In this document: positions 16,279 through 24,439 of the stretch, one piece after another
How the letters are laid out: every line of letters starts with the position of its first letter
Numbering within the stretch: position 1 is the stretch's first letter
From: Paenibacillus terrigena DSM 21567
GTDB lineage: Bacteria; Bacillota; Bacilli; Paenibacillales; Paenibacillaceae
Reading direction: 5' to 3'
DNA: 64,000 bases
Assembly: GCF_000374845.1 (NCBI RefSeq)
Contig: NZ_KB895419.1
Coordinates: 1-64,000, forward strand
Translations under genes and position numbers: made by a program
Notes under the pieces: model-generated
Told to the model about the DNA's origin: nothing
Databases searched by the model: none
Seen by the model: only the letters and a program-made list of their open reading frames with translations

Positions 16279-16749
16279 ATGACTCATCGTATCACACTTA
16301 TACCTATCACACCCGATAATGAACTCGATTGCATCAAGCTCAGTCCTAAGGAAGATCAAATGAACCTGGTAGCGAGCAACGCAGACTCATTAATTCATGC
16401 AACCAGAGAGCTTACTTCTAAGCCTTATGGTATCTACTTTGACCAATCGATGGTTGGATTTATACTATTCGACCAGGAAATCTATCACGACGGGTACTAT
16501 TGGATCCTTCGCTTCATGATCGATGCACGATATCAAGGGAAAGGCTACGGACAATTAGCGATTCTGGAAGTTATTAACCAGTTAAGAAATAGAGAAGATT
16601 GCCGACAGATTCGTGTGTCTCACATTCCTTGTAACACCGCAGCGAATCGATTGTATAAAAAGTGTGGTTTCGTAGAAACCGGCGAATTCGAAGACAATGG
16701 CGATATTATTCTTCGATACGACGCTCCAATTCCTTCATCAATGCGATAA
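16279..16749 (+). CDS. GNAT acetyltransferase, spermidine-type
   Basis: A 156-residue GNAT related to the one at 7841. It carries EDQMNLVASNADSL (about residues 29-42), the YYWILRFMIDARYQGKGYGQL acetyl-CoA region and the late ANRLYKKCGFVETGEF. These match the polyamine acetyltransferase pattern, but the N-terminus (CIKLSPKEDQ) is diverged. AGGAG lies 12 nt before the ATG, a long spacing. The last 44 nt overlap the end of the convergent LysR gene. Confidence 0.82.
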   Translation: MTHRITLIPITPDNELDCIKLSPKEDQMNLVASNADSLIHATRELTSKPYGIYFDQSMVGFILFDQEIYHDGYYWILRFMIDARYQGKGYGQLAILEVINQLRNREDCRQIRVSHIPCNTAANRLYKKCGFVETGEFEDNGDIILRYDAPIPSSMR

Positions 16750-17596
16750 AATGCTCAGCTGGCTTGGTCAAATAGCGATCCTTCAACCAGACCAAGCCTG
16801 TCGCGAAGGCGTTCTCGCTGTCTGTAATAGAGACTGCTTGTATATCATAACCTCGATATAATTGCAGGATCGATGCAGGAACGATGGTCGTTCCATTGCC
16901 CGTGGATACCCATTCGAGCAGCGTGACAATATCGGAGCATTCCCCAATAACATTCGCACGCAGGCCCCTCATTGTAAATTGTTCGAGTATATTCTGATAG
17001 AGTCCAAGCCCTTCTGTACTTGGCAGGATGAGCGGGTACTGTTCAATGTCCTCATATGTTATAGGCGCTCCGGCAAAAGGATGAGAGAGCGATCTGACAA
17101 AATAAAATGGCTCTGATCGTAAAGCCATCACCTCGAATTCACTGACATCCAGCGGAAGCCGCACAATGCCTAGCTCAATCGCGCGTTCATGAATTAATCG
17201 CAAGATCTGTGCCGATTCATTCTGCTGAATCCGGTACGTAATCTGCGGGTAACGCTCCTGGAAGATACGCAGCAGCTTCGGCAATGCAGCCGATGATAGT
17301 GTATTGACGCCTATCGTTAATTTGCCCCGTGTGCCATGTCCGATTTCTTGTACTTCGATTTGCGACTCTTCCAACATCTTCGTGAGTTGAAGCGCATGTC
17401 GATATAAGGCTTGTCCCGCGTCTGTCAGCTCCATGGATTTCCCCGTTCGCTTCACCAGTTGAACGCCGAGTTCTTGTTCCATTCCTTTTAATTGCTGCCC
17501 GAGCGGAGGTTGGGCCATATGCAGTCGATGAGCTGCAGCCGTAATTTGCTTTTCTTCTGCAATGGCAATGAAATACCGAAGTTGCCGAATATCCAT
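16706..17596 (-). CDS. LysR-family transcriptional regulator
   Basis: A 296-residue LysR regulator. The N-terminal winged helix-turn-helix spans residues 1-60 (LRYFIAIAEEKQITAAAHRLHMAQPPLGQQL), followed by a linker helix and a two-lobed effector-binding domain from about residue 90. It is divergent from the ankyrin lipoprotein and the two deaminase-type genes at 17717-20177, with 120 bp between, the standard LysR layout. It therefore probably controls that operon in response to a base or related amide. Its 3-prime end overlaps the neighbouring GNAT gene by 44 nt. Confidence 0.88.
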   Translation of the reverse strand: MDIRQLRYFIAIAEEKQITAAAHRLHMAQPPLGQQLKGMEQELGVQLVKRTGKSMELTDAGQALYRHALQLTKMLEESQIEVQEIGHGTRGKLTIGVNTLSSAALPKLLRIFQERYPQITYRIQQNESAQILRLIHERAIELGIVRLPLDVSEFEVMALRSEPFYFVRSLSHPFAGAPITYEDIEQYPLILPSTEGLGLYQNILEQFTMRGLRANVIGECSDIVTLLEWVSTGNGTTIVPASILQLYRGYDIQAVSITDSENAFATGLVWLKDRYLTKPAEHFIALMKELERRIEE

Positions 17597-17716
17597 GCTC
17601 TATGTCCTCCTCATGCGAACGATAAAAGTATGCAAATTGAACTTATTAAATATTTTTCGTTCGTTATAGGCTATGGTACCATAACATCAGCACTCGATGA
17701 AAGGGAGTGTTTCATC

Positions 17717-18397
17717 GTGTTACGAATCATTTTGATGTATTGTGGCTTCTTCATGTTGACGGCATGTCAGCAGCCCGACAATTCCATGACAAAGGATGTG
17801 GCAAGGATGAACAATCAGCTTATTCTAGCTGCCGAACAAGGAAATACGGAAGCTGTATTGCAATGGCTCGAACAGGGAGCGAATATTGATGCACGAGATT
17901 CTCAAGGTCGGACTGCGATCTTGGCAGCGACCCACAGGAATCATCCAGAGACGGTTCAAGCATTGATTGAAGCGGGAGCGAACATCCATATCCAAGATAA
18001 TCAGCTGGATAATCCGTTCCTGTATGCTGGTGCGGAAGGATTGCTAGACATCGTGAAGCTGCTCATAGATGCAGGTGCGGACCCGGCGATCACGAATCGA
18101 TATGGTGGTGTAGCACTAATTCCAGCTTCTGAGCACGGGTATGTCGAAGTGGTGCGTGAGCTGCTCACACGAACTTCGATCGATGTGAATCACGTGAATA
18201 ATTTAGGATGGACGGCTCTGTTGGAAGCCATCATATTGAATAACGGCGGTCCGAAACAGCAGCAAGTGATTCAATTGCTTATTGAGCATGGTGCAGATGT
18301 TACGATACCGGATAAGAATGGCGTTACACCGCTAGATCATGCTAAGAATCGTCATTTTACAGAGATTGAACGACTTCTGGTTGAAGCGCAGAAATAA
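17717..18397 (+). CDS. Ankyrin-repeat lipoprotein
   Basis: A 226-residue protein with a lipoprotein signal (LMYCGFFMLTACQQ; lipobox LTAC, modified Cys about residue 16), so it should be anchored outside the membrane. The rest is five to six ankyrin repeats, clearest at NTEAVLQWLEQGANIDARD, then GRTAILAATHRNHPETVQALIEAGANI, and NGVTPLDHAKNRHFTEIERLL at the end. GTG at 17717 has AAGGGAGTG at 17701-17709. It precedes the amidohydrolase by 37 nt. Extracytoplasmic ankyrin lipoproteins are uncommon and may act as a scaffold or inhibitor. Confidence 0.83.
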   Translation: MLRIILMYCGFFMLTACQQPDNSMTKDVARMNNQLILAAEQGNTEAVLQWLEQGANIDARDSQGRTAILAATHRNHPETVQALIEAGANIHIQDNQLDNPFLYAGAEGLLDIVKLLIDAGADPAITNRYGGVALIPASEHGYVEVVRELLTRTSIDVNHVNNLGWTALLEAIILNNGGPKQQQVIQLLIEHGADVTIPDKNGVTPLDHAKNRHFTEIERLLVEAQK

Positions 18398-18434
18398 TGG
18401 AATGAATATATTTCGAATAAAGGATGCGTGAAAT

Positions 18435-19661
18435 ATGTTGAAATCATCGTATTGGTTGTCCCGAGTATTACTAGAGCAATCTTACATCGTCGAAGATGAA
18501 CGAGTAACAGGAACGAAAACAAAGAGTTGTCATTTGCATATCGAAAATGGTGTAATTACAGAAATTATTGATGCATCTTCACCAATCCATAGCGATCTGC
18601 CAATCTATGACGGTGGTAATCTACTCATGTTACCATCTTTCATCGAAGGACATATCCATCTGGACAAAACGTATTTCAGTGATGCTTGGCATGCGGTGAA
18701 GCCGATCTCGAGTATTTTTGACCGGATTGAAGAAGAGAAGGTGCTGCTGCCGCAAATCCTGCCGAAGTCCCAACAGCAAGCGGAGAATATATTAACGCTT
18801 ATTCAAGGACTAGGAACGACACATGTTCGAACACATTGCAATATTGAGCATGTCAGTGGCCTGCATCGTCTAGAAGCGACCCAACGAGCATTAGCAACAT
18901 TTACGAATAAAATGACGTCCGAAATCGTTGCATTCCCGCAGCATGGCTTATTGCATTCGGACTCCGTTGGTCTAGTGCGTGAAGCGATGCGCGAAGGTGC
19001 AACCCATGTGGGAGGGCTTGATCCCCATTCGGTAGATGGTGATATCGAGAAGTCGCTGCAGACAATGTTCGAACTCGCTATAGAAGCGGATGCGGGGATC
19101 GACATGCATTTGCATGAAAGCGGGGAACACGCGAAGCATACACTCCTCAGGTTAGCGGACTTAACTGAAGAAGCAGGTCTGATTGGGCGCGTCACGGTGA
19201 GTCATGCATTCTGGTTCGCGAGTGCAGAGGCCTCGGAAGCGGAGTTGATGGCTGATCGGTTCAGCGAACTCGGCATCTCCATAGCATCGACAGTACCGAT
19301 TGGCCGAACGCACATGCCGCTTCCGATGCTGGGCAGCAAGGGTGTGAAAGTGAATCTCGGGACGGATAGCTTGACGGATCATTGGTCTCCTTTTGGCAAT
19401 GGAGATATGCTCGAGAAAGCAGGACGATTCGCTGAACTCTATCATTACAATGATGAGTTCCGATTATCGCAATCCCTTCGTTACATTACAGGCGGGATCA
19501 CACCACTCGATTCGAAAGGGAACCAAGTCTGGCCCAAAGTGGGGGATCATGCGAACTTCGTCCTTGTTCAGGCAAGCTGCTCCGCAGAAGCTGTTGCGAG
19601 AAGAGCACCACGTCAATCCGTATGGTATCAAGGCCAAAAGGTTAGCGAAACGATCTCATAA
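18435..19661 (+). CDS. Amidohydrolase, cytosine-deaminase-like
   Basis: A 408-residue metal-dependent amidohydrolase of the CodA/AtzC-like subgroup. It has GHIHLDKTYF (first metal histidines, about residues 71-80), a VRTHCNIE and AFPQHGLL barrel strand, DMHLHESGEHAKHT, VSHAFWF, and the final aspartate in NLGTDSLTDHWSPFGNGDM. This set is found in cytosine deaminase and isopropylammelide hydrolase, enzymes that remove amino groups from heterocycles. It is followed 30 nt later by a CDA-fold deaminase, and regulated perhaps by the divergent LysR. Substrate within this group is not certain. Confidence 0.85.
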   Translation: MLKSSYWLSRVLLEQSYIVEDERVTGTKTKSCHLHIENGVITEIIDASSPIHSDLPIYDGGNLLMLPSFIEGHIHLDKTYFSDAWHAVKPISSIFDRIEEEKVLLPQILPKSQQQAENILTLIQGLGTTHVRTHCNIEHVSGLHRLEATQRALATFTNKMTSEIVAFPQHGLLHSDSVGLVREAMREGATHVGGLDPHSVDGDIEKSLQTMFELAIEADAGIDMHLHESGEHAKHTLLRLADLTEEAGLIGRVTVSHAFWFASAEASEAELMADRFSELGISIASTVPIGRTHMPLPMLGSKGVKVNLGTDSLTDHWSPFGNGDMLEKAGRFAELYHYNDEFRLSQSLRYITGGITPLDSKGNQVWPKVGDHANFVLVQASCSAEAVARRAPRQSVWYQGQKVSETIS

Positions 19662-19691
19662 GATATCAGACCTTGAAGGAGGAACGACAAG

Positions 19692-20177
19692 ATGCAACAT
19701 CGGAATGATGAAGCGTATCGAAAGGCGATGATGGCTAAGGCCATCTCGCTCGCTTATACAAACACAGAGAAACATCAGGGAAAGCCTTTCGGTGCGATCA
19801 TCGTCAAGGATGGACAGGTCATCGCGACAGGCGTAAATGAAGTTCTATCCACTTGTGATCCGACGATGCATGCGGAGATTCAAGCGATTCGTGAAGCATC
19901 CCGTAAGGAACGGACGGCTGATCTGTCAGGATATGAGTTGTATGCGAGCGGCCAGCCATGCCCGATGTGCCTCAGCGCCATGTATTTGGCGAATATTCAG
20001 GATGTCTATTATAGTTACGGAGAACCTGATGCTGCAGAGGTGGGTCTAAGTACGAGATACATCTATGAACAAGTTGCATTACCTATCGATCAGCGTGATA
20101 CACAACTGAAACGAATCGATCCAAGCTGCTCTGATCTTAGGCCTTTAGCGTTGTGGAGAAACCTTTCGGAGAAATAA
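19692..20177 (+). CDS. CDA-fold nucleoside/guanine deaminase
   Basis: A 161-residue zinc deaminase. The zinc site is H60 with catalytic E62 (MHAEIQ) and C90-C93 (QPCPMC). The sequence after it, VYYSYGEPDAAEVGLSTRYIYE and the terminal LALWRN, resembles Bacillus GuaD (DAAEAGFDDSFIY, AWRNF), so guanine deaminase is the best guess. It shares an operon with the amidohydrolase, suggesting purine or pyrimidine base salvage as nitrogen source. AAGGAGG precedes the ATG. Confidence 0.83.
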   Translation: MQHRNDEAYRKAMMAKAISLAYTNTEKHQGKPFGAIIVKDGQVIATGVNEVLSTCDPTMHAEIQAIREASRKERTADLSGYELYASGQPCPMCLSAMYLANIQDVYYSYGEPDAAEVGLSTRYIYEQVALPIDQRDTQLKRIDPSCSDLRPLALWRNLSEK

Positions 20178-20204
20178 TACCGTCGAGAAATATGTAAAAT
20201 TATG

Positions 20205-20253
20205 AAACGTCCATTCCTGCGGGCTTGATGCCTCGTATGGAATGGACGTTTTT
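20205..20253. terminator. Bidirectional terminator between convergent genes
   Basis: AAACGTCCATTCC (from 20205) pairs with GGAATGGACGTTT ending near 20251, with T-rich sequence on both strands. It lies between the deaminase and the MBL hydrolase genes. Confidence 0.85.
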
Positions 20254-20254
20254 G

Positions 20255-20992
20255 TCACAATTGTGAAGCTAATTCAGCGATACGTTGATTGACATGATCT
20301 TCGAATAGGCCGCCGTGATAGGCAATAACTCGCGTGATATCATATGAAGTGAGCTTCTGGATCGAAGCGTTAGCTTGAGCTAGGTCGATTGAATATCTCG
20401 GATCTGGACCTAAGAGCTGCCCGTTCTCAACGACCATCGCATCACCTGCGATCAGTGTCTTACTCGCTTGATGATAGACGCTGAAATGTCCGGGTGTATG
20501 TCCAGGTGTATTAATGATGATTATTCCGCCACAATAAGGGAGTATCTCACCGTCTGCAACCAAGGTGTTCACGGGTGCAGCAGGAGGATTGGCGAGTAAT
20601 CGTTTGAATGGGAGTGCACGTTCAGGCGGCCAAGAATCCATCGATGCGATGACCTCATCCGTAAATTTCATGATCCGACGTTCCCCTTGAATATAGGGCT
20701 TCTCAATCGCATTACTAATGACCTCGATCGGAGCTTCCGCGTGTGCAACGAAGCTAGGCAGCCCGCCAATATGGTCTAGATCATGATGTGTAATGATGAT
20801 TTTACTAAGGGTTTGAAATGATTTGCCTGCCCGTTCGAAGGCTTCTTGAAATAAAGGGAGTTGACCTGGATAACCGGTGTCGATCAGAATTGTCTCATTC
20901 TCGTCCCAGATCAAGGTAGGGTAGATAATACGTTGTTCTCCCATGAGATGTGCTGAAATTTCGAGTGCTTCGATACCAATTCCTGTGTTCAA
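20255..20992 (-). CDS. MBL-fold metallohydrolase
   Basis: A 245-residue metallo-beta-lactamase-fold hydrolase. The metal motif is ITHHDLDHIGG (about residues 68-77), the HxDxDH variant, with NTPGHTPGHFSVY (near 155) and AGDAMV after it and the final AYHGG histidine near 222. Members hydrolyse esters, lactones or thioesters such as glutathione or acyl derivatives. TTG at 20992 is chosen because GGAGGG lies 6 nt before it; the upstream ATG at 21013 has no ribosome site. Its promoter should be in the AT-rich gap 20993-21171. Confidence 0.83.
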   Translation of the reverse strand: MNTGIGIEALEISAHLMGEQRIIYPTLIWDENETILIDTGYPGQLPLFQEAFERAGKSFQTLSKIIITHHDLDHIGGLPSFVAHAEAPIEVISNAIEKPYIQGERRIMKFTDEVIASMDSWPPERALPFKRLLANPPAAPVNTLVADGEILPYCGGIIIINTPGHTPGHFSVYHQASKTLIAGDAMVVENGQLLGPDPRYSIDLAQANASIQKLTSYDITRVIAYHGGLFEDHVNQRIAELASQL

Positions 20993-21127
20993 ATGAATCC
21001 CTCCATTGTTCATATGACTGATGCTAGATTATAATAACGCTGCATACAAACAATGTCAAACATTAATTTTTAATCATAACACAAAAATAAAAATTTGTCA
21101 ATATATAAATTCGGCTATTTTGTATAT

Positions 21128-21140
21128 TATGATAATCATA
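21128..21140. promoter_or_regulatory. Palindrome resembling a PerR/Fur-type box
   Basis: TATGATAATCATA is a perfect 6-1-6 palindrome, in an AT-rich 158-bp gap between divergent genes. It resembles Per/Fur-type boxes (TTATAAT-N-ATTATAA) but with several mismatches. A -10-like TATATT sits just upstream. The regulator is not identifiable from this. Confidence 0.35.
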
Positions 21141-21171
21141 GGACATAGAATCGCGAAAGGATGGGTTACCT

Positions 21172-21843
21172 TTGGAAAATAAGACAGCGTTGGTACTCGG
21201 GGCTTCAGGATTAGTCGGAGCGGCTCTGGTTGAAATCCTTGTTTCTAGAGACTATTATCAGCAGATTCATCTGCTTGTTCGAAAACCGCTACAGCTTGCT
21301 TCAGGGCGATGCATCCAGCATGTCATTGATATGGATGAACTACAGCGGTATAATCATCTTTTTGAGGTCAATGATGTATTCTGTTGTCTTGGGACGACGA
21401 TTAAGAAAGCGAAGTCGAGAGAGGCATTCCTCAGAGTGGACTATGACTATCCTGTGGAAGCGGGTCAACTCGCTGCACAGCATCACGTTGAAGGGTACTA
21501 TATCGTGACTGCCATGGGAGCTAGCTCTAGATCATCGATTTTCTACAGTCGAGTCAAAGGAGAAGTGGAGGATAAGCTCGCTTCGCTTCAGCTTCGTTCA
21601 CTACATATCTTTAGGCCGTCATTGTTGACCGGAAATCGGGAAGAATATCGATTTGGGGAGCGAGTAGCAGAGAAGATCAGTCCATTCCTGAACCCGTTGT
21701 TAGTTGGACCGCTGAAGAACTATCGTTCCATCAAAGCGTCGACCGTTGCGTTATCCATGGCTTTGACAGCGGAGAAGCCGTTAAAGGGAACCTATGTACA
21801 TTCTTCCCATCAAATGGCTGATCAAGCTGCACGTCACAGTTGA
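21172..21843 (+). CDS. NAD(P)-binding oxidoreductase (HTATIP2/semialdehyde-type)
   Basis: A 223-residue Rossmann-fold protein. The dinucleotide loop is GASGLVG at residues 10-16, followed by HLLVRKPL (a basic residue near the strand end fits NADP binding), CCLGTTIKKAKSREAF and YIVTAMGASSRSSIFYSRVKGEVE, where YSRVKGE replaces the YxxxK. This set is typical of HTATIP2/YraO-like reductases of unknown substrate. The start is TTG with AAAGGATGGG upstream. A GNAT gene follows after 23 nt. Confidence 0.8.
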   Translation: MENKTALVLGASGLVGAALVEILVSRDYYQQIHLLVRKPLQLASGRCIQHVIDMDELQRYNHLFEVNDVFCCLGTTIKKAKSREAFLRVDYDYPVEAGQLAAQHHVEGYYIVTAMGASSRSSIFYSRVKGEVEDKLASLQLRSLHIFRPSLLTGNREEYRFGERVAEKISPFLNPLLVGPLKNYRSIKASTVALSMALTAEKPLKGTYVHSSHQMADQAARHS

Positions 21844-21866
21844 AAGAAAAGAAATAGAGGTGGATT

Positions 21867-22409
21867 ATGAGAGGGAATCAGATTTACATAAGAGCATTAA
21901 CGATCGAGGATGCTGAAGCTTTGCTGCAACTTCGGCAGCGTAATCATCAATTTCTACAACCATTTGAACCGTATCGCGGTGCGAATTATTTAACATTAGA
22001 ATGGCAAATTCAAGATATCGAGAATAGCGAATTTGGTGCAAAGTCAGATCAGTCCCATACCTTTGGTATTTTTCACAATGAATCGGATGAATTAATCGGT
22101 AGAATCGCGATTACAGGCATCGTTCGAGGTCCAGCGCAGCATGCGAATATCGGGTACTTTCTAGATGAAGCCTATAATGGGAAGGGGTTGATGACAGAAG
22201 CGGTGGAACTATGCATCAAATTCGCCTTCGAACAGTTGAATGTGCATCGACTTCAGGCTGGTGTCATGCCTAGAAATCTTCGTTCCGCAAGGGTATTGGA
22301 GAAGGCGGGCTTTAGACGCGAAGGGCTGGCTGAACGATATATTCACATTAATGGTGTCTGGGAGGATCATGTTTTGTTCGCGATAACCGCTGAAGAATAC
22401 CAAGCTTGA
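21867..22409 (+). CDS. GNAT acetyltransferase, RimJ/RimL type
   Basis: A 180-residue acetyltransferase of the RimJ/RimL class. It has IYIRALTIEDAEALLQLR at the start, GYFLDEAYNGKGLMTEAVELCIKFAF (acetyl-CoA loop, about residues 93-118) and the late NLRSARVLEKAGFRREGLAERYI and DHVLFAI. Relatives acetylate ribosomal protein N-termini or small amines. AGAGGTGG precedes the ATG. It is probably co-transcribed with the preceding oxidoreductase. Confidence 0.87.
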   Translation: MRGNQIYIRALTIEDAEALLQLRQRNHQFLQPFEPYRGANYLTLEWQIQDIENSEFGAKSDQSHTFGIFHNESDELIGRIAITGIVRGPAQHANIGYFLDEAYNGKGLMTEAVELCIKFAFEQLNVHRLQAGVMPRNLRSARVLEKAGFRREGLAERYIHINGVWEDHVLFAITAEEYQA

Positions 22410-22516
22410 TCGGACAAGATATACAAAATTATACAGCGCGATTCAGCTTATTTTAAGCTTCGGATGGTATGGTGACGACATGAGATTGTGTGCTCGAAGA
22501 GAAAGAGGGATTCAAC

Positions 22517-23527
22517 ATGAAAATAACTATGAAACATCTTCGAATGCTGGGTGTGACGGCCGCGGCCATCCTCGTGATTATCTTCTTGCCTTGGCAACAT
22601 GGGCCTAAACATCCCTTGCGAGGCGGGTTGGTGATTCTGCGGCCAAACGCAGTTGGTCTCGGAGCCAGACCTATAATTTCCGGGAAGAAATCGAACATAG
22701 CTGTTGAGGTGCCGCAATCAGCGAAGCTATTTGACCACAAGGTCGCTGTGATCATGTACCACCACATCGATCCAAAGCTTCAAAATGAAGACACCATTAC
22801 GCCTGAATTATTCGCATCACAGCTCGATGAACTGACTCAGAATCATATGCAGTTCATATCTTTAAATCAGTTCCGCTCTTTTATGAAAGGTGGGAGTGTG
22901 CCGGCGAATGCCGTACTTGTCACGTTCGATGATGGATATGAGAGCTTCTATAAATATGCGTATCCGATCATGAAGAAGCGTCATATTTCCGGCGTATGCT
23001 TCGTCATAACAGGTGATCTGACGCCGCGTGCATTGGTCTTTACACCGCACATGACGCCGGAAGAGATTCGGGATATGACGCAGCGTGATCCCGATATGGA
23101 AGTTCAAGCGCACACGGATGATCTGCATTTTAAGGTTAATCGCGGGCATGATGGCTTAACGGGGTTCCTCATCGTGAATGGGAAGAAGGAGACGAAGCAG
23201 CAGTATATCACTCGAATCAACCAAGATATTAAGGCTTGTGTACAGAAGCTATTGCCCTTAAATCGGCATGCGATTGATACGTTTGCCTATCCTTATGGAC
23301 TGCACAATTCATCTTCGATCCGAGTTCTGCAAGCGAATGGTATCCATTACGCATTCACGACAAAGCCAGGACTCAGCACGACGGCGATGAATTTGATGTT
23401 ATTGCCGCGGATTAATGGAGGTTCGCCTCATATTACGCCGCAAGCTTTATACCAATCGATTCGCAATGCTGCTACGCCGACGCTTACGTTCATGGGCTCC
23501 TTGTTAGAAATGCTGAAGCCCGCTTAA
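22517..23527 (+). CDS. Polysaccharide deacetylase, membrane-anchored
   Basis: A 336-residue carbohydrate esterase family 4 protein. Residues about 9-27 form a single N-terminal membrane anchor, placing the catalytic domain outside. The NodB homology region starts at VAVIMYHHID (residue 77) and has the catalytic VTFDDGYES (D138, D139 metal). A second metal motif AHTDDLHF appears later and the arginine motif in FAYPYGLHN. It probably removes N-acetyl groups from peptidoglycan or a surface polymer. AGAGGGA at 22504-22510 sets the ATG at 22517. Confidence 0.87.
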   Translation: MKITMKHLRMLGVTAAAILVIIFLPWQHGPKHPLRGGLVILRPNAVGLGARPIISGKKSNIAVEVPQSAKLFDHKVAVIMYHHIDPKLQNEDTITPELFASQLDELTQNHMQFISLNQFRSFMKGGSVPANAVLVTFDDGYESFYKYAYPIMKKRHISGVCFVITGDLTPRALVFTPHMTPEEIRDMTQRDPDMEVQAHTDDLHFKVNRGHDGLTGFLIVNGKKETKQQYITRINQDIKACVQKLLPLNRHAIDTFAYPYGLHNSSSIRVLQANGIHYAFTTKPGLSTTAMNLMLLPRINGGSPHITPQALYQSIRNAATPTLTFMGSLLEMLKPA

Positions 23528-23532
23528 TACGA

Positions 23533-23564
23533 AGAAGCCCAAGACAAATGTCTGGGCTTCTTTT
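23533..23564. terminator. Bidirectional terminator
   Basis: AGAAGCCCA (23533-23541) pairs with TGGGCTTCT (23553-23561), followed by TTT. It separates the deacetylase gene from the convergent TetR gene. Confidence 0.85.
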
Positions 23565-23571
23565 GGTTCCA

Positions 23572-24225
23572 CTAGCTTGATTTTAGATAATCCAAAAACA
23601 GTCGTTTGAGGATTTGCAGCTGTCTGATGGGGTCAATATCGGTCTCAAGCATCGGGATGCTGTTCTGCAGCGATAATTTCTTCGCGAATAAACCATAAGC
23701 ATGAGTTACCGTTGCTATTGTCTCCTCTAGAGGTAGATCGGATCGTACGGATCCATCATGGATACCGTCTTTCACGATCTGGCTTAAGGAGTTCTTAATT
23801 CGCCCGATCGCTTCGGTATACAGCGGGAGATCCTCTAACGGCTCAGTGGATTGGGCGGCATAACTCTCGAATGCTTCGAGCAGCTTCGTATTCTGGCTAT
23901 GTTCCGCGCCGATAAACCCGATGAACGTATCCAACATGAACTCTAGCTTCTCATAACAAGTGCCTGGAAGATTTGCGACTCGATCGAACGTCTCGATTTG
24001 CGATTCGACAATCCGCGTAGCGACGGCAACGATTAATTTATCTTTTTTCGGAAAATGCCGAAATACCGTGGCTACACCCATGTGAGATTCTGTCGCGATA
24101 TCCTGCATCGTTGTTTTGTCCAGTCCTTTGCGATTGAAGATGCGCTCAGCGGCTTCAACAATCAGAACAATCCGTTGCTGTTTAGCATCCTCACGTTCTA
24201 GGTCCCATCTGGTCTTCGTATTCAC
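23572..24225 (-). CDS. TetR/AcrR-family regulator
   Basis: A 217-residue TetR repressor. The DNA-binding part is residues about 16-65: AAERIFNRKGLDKTTMQDIATESHMGVATVFRHFPKKDKL. The remaining C-terminal helices form the ligand-binding and dimer domain. It is divergent from the SDR gene at 24440, and a palindrome at 24366-24384, between the two, is the likely operator. The start is GTG with a weak ribosome site, consistent with low expression. Confidence 0.88.
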   Translation of the reverse strand: MNTKTRWDLEREDAKQQRIVLIVEAAERIFNRKGLDKTTMQDIATESHMGVATVFRHFPKKDKLIVAVATRIVESQIETFDRVANLPGTCYEKLEFMLDTFIGFIGAEHSQNTKLLEAFESYAAQSTEPLEDLPLYTEAIGRIKNSLSQIVKDGIHDGSVRSDLPLEETIATVTHAYGLFAKKLSLQNSIPMLETDIDPIRQLQILKRLFLDYLKSS

Positions 24226-24322
24226 GTGTTCCCACGTTCCTTCCCTTACGTACGTATTAATTGGTGATTGATCATAACAGAACGGAAGTTCATTGTCAAA
24301 TGGAAGCGCTTATTCGAATAAG

Positions 24323-24384
24323 TTGTACTTCGGCATGAAAGGGCGTATAATAAGTTTTGGATATGATGATAGTCACACTATCAT
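24323..24384 (+). promoter_or_regulatory. SDR promoter with palindromic operator
   Basis: TTGTAC (24323-24328) and a perfect TATAAT (24346-24351) with a 17-bp spacer. Immediately downstream, 24366-24384 is an 8-3-8 palindrome (ATGATAGT-CAC-ACTATCAT) followed by a further ACTATC half-site at 24398. A dimeric repressor here would block elongation or clearance, so the TetR at 23572 is the obvious candidate. Confidence 0.7.
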
Positions 24385-24439
24385 TATGATATTATAACTA
24401 TCTTAACCGAAATTAATCATTTATAAGGAGTCGATGGAC

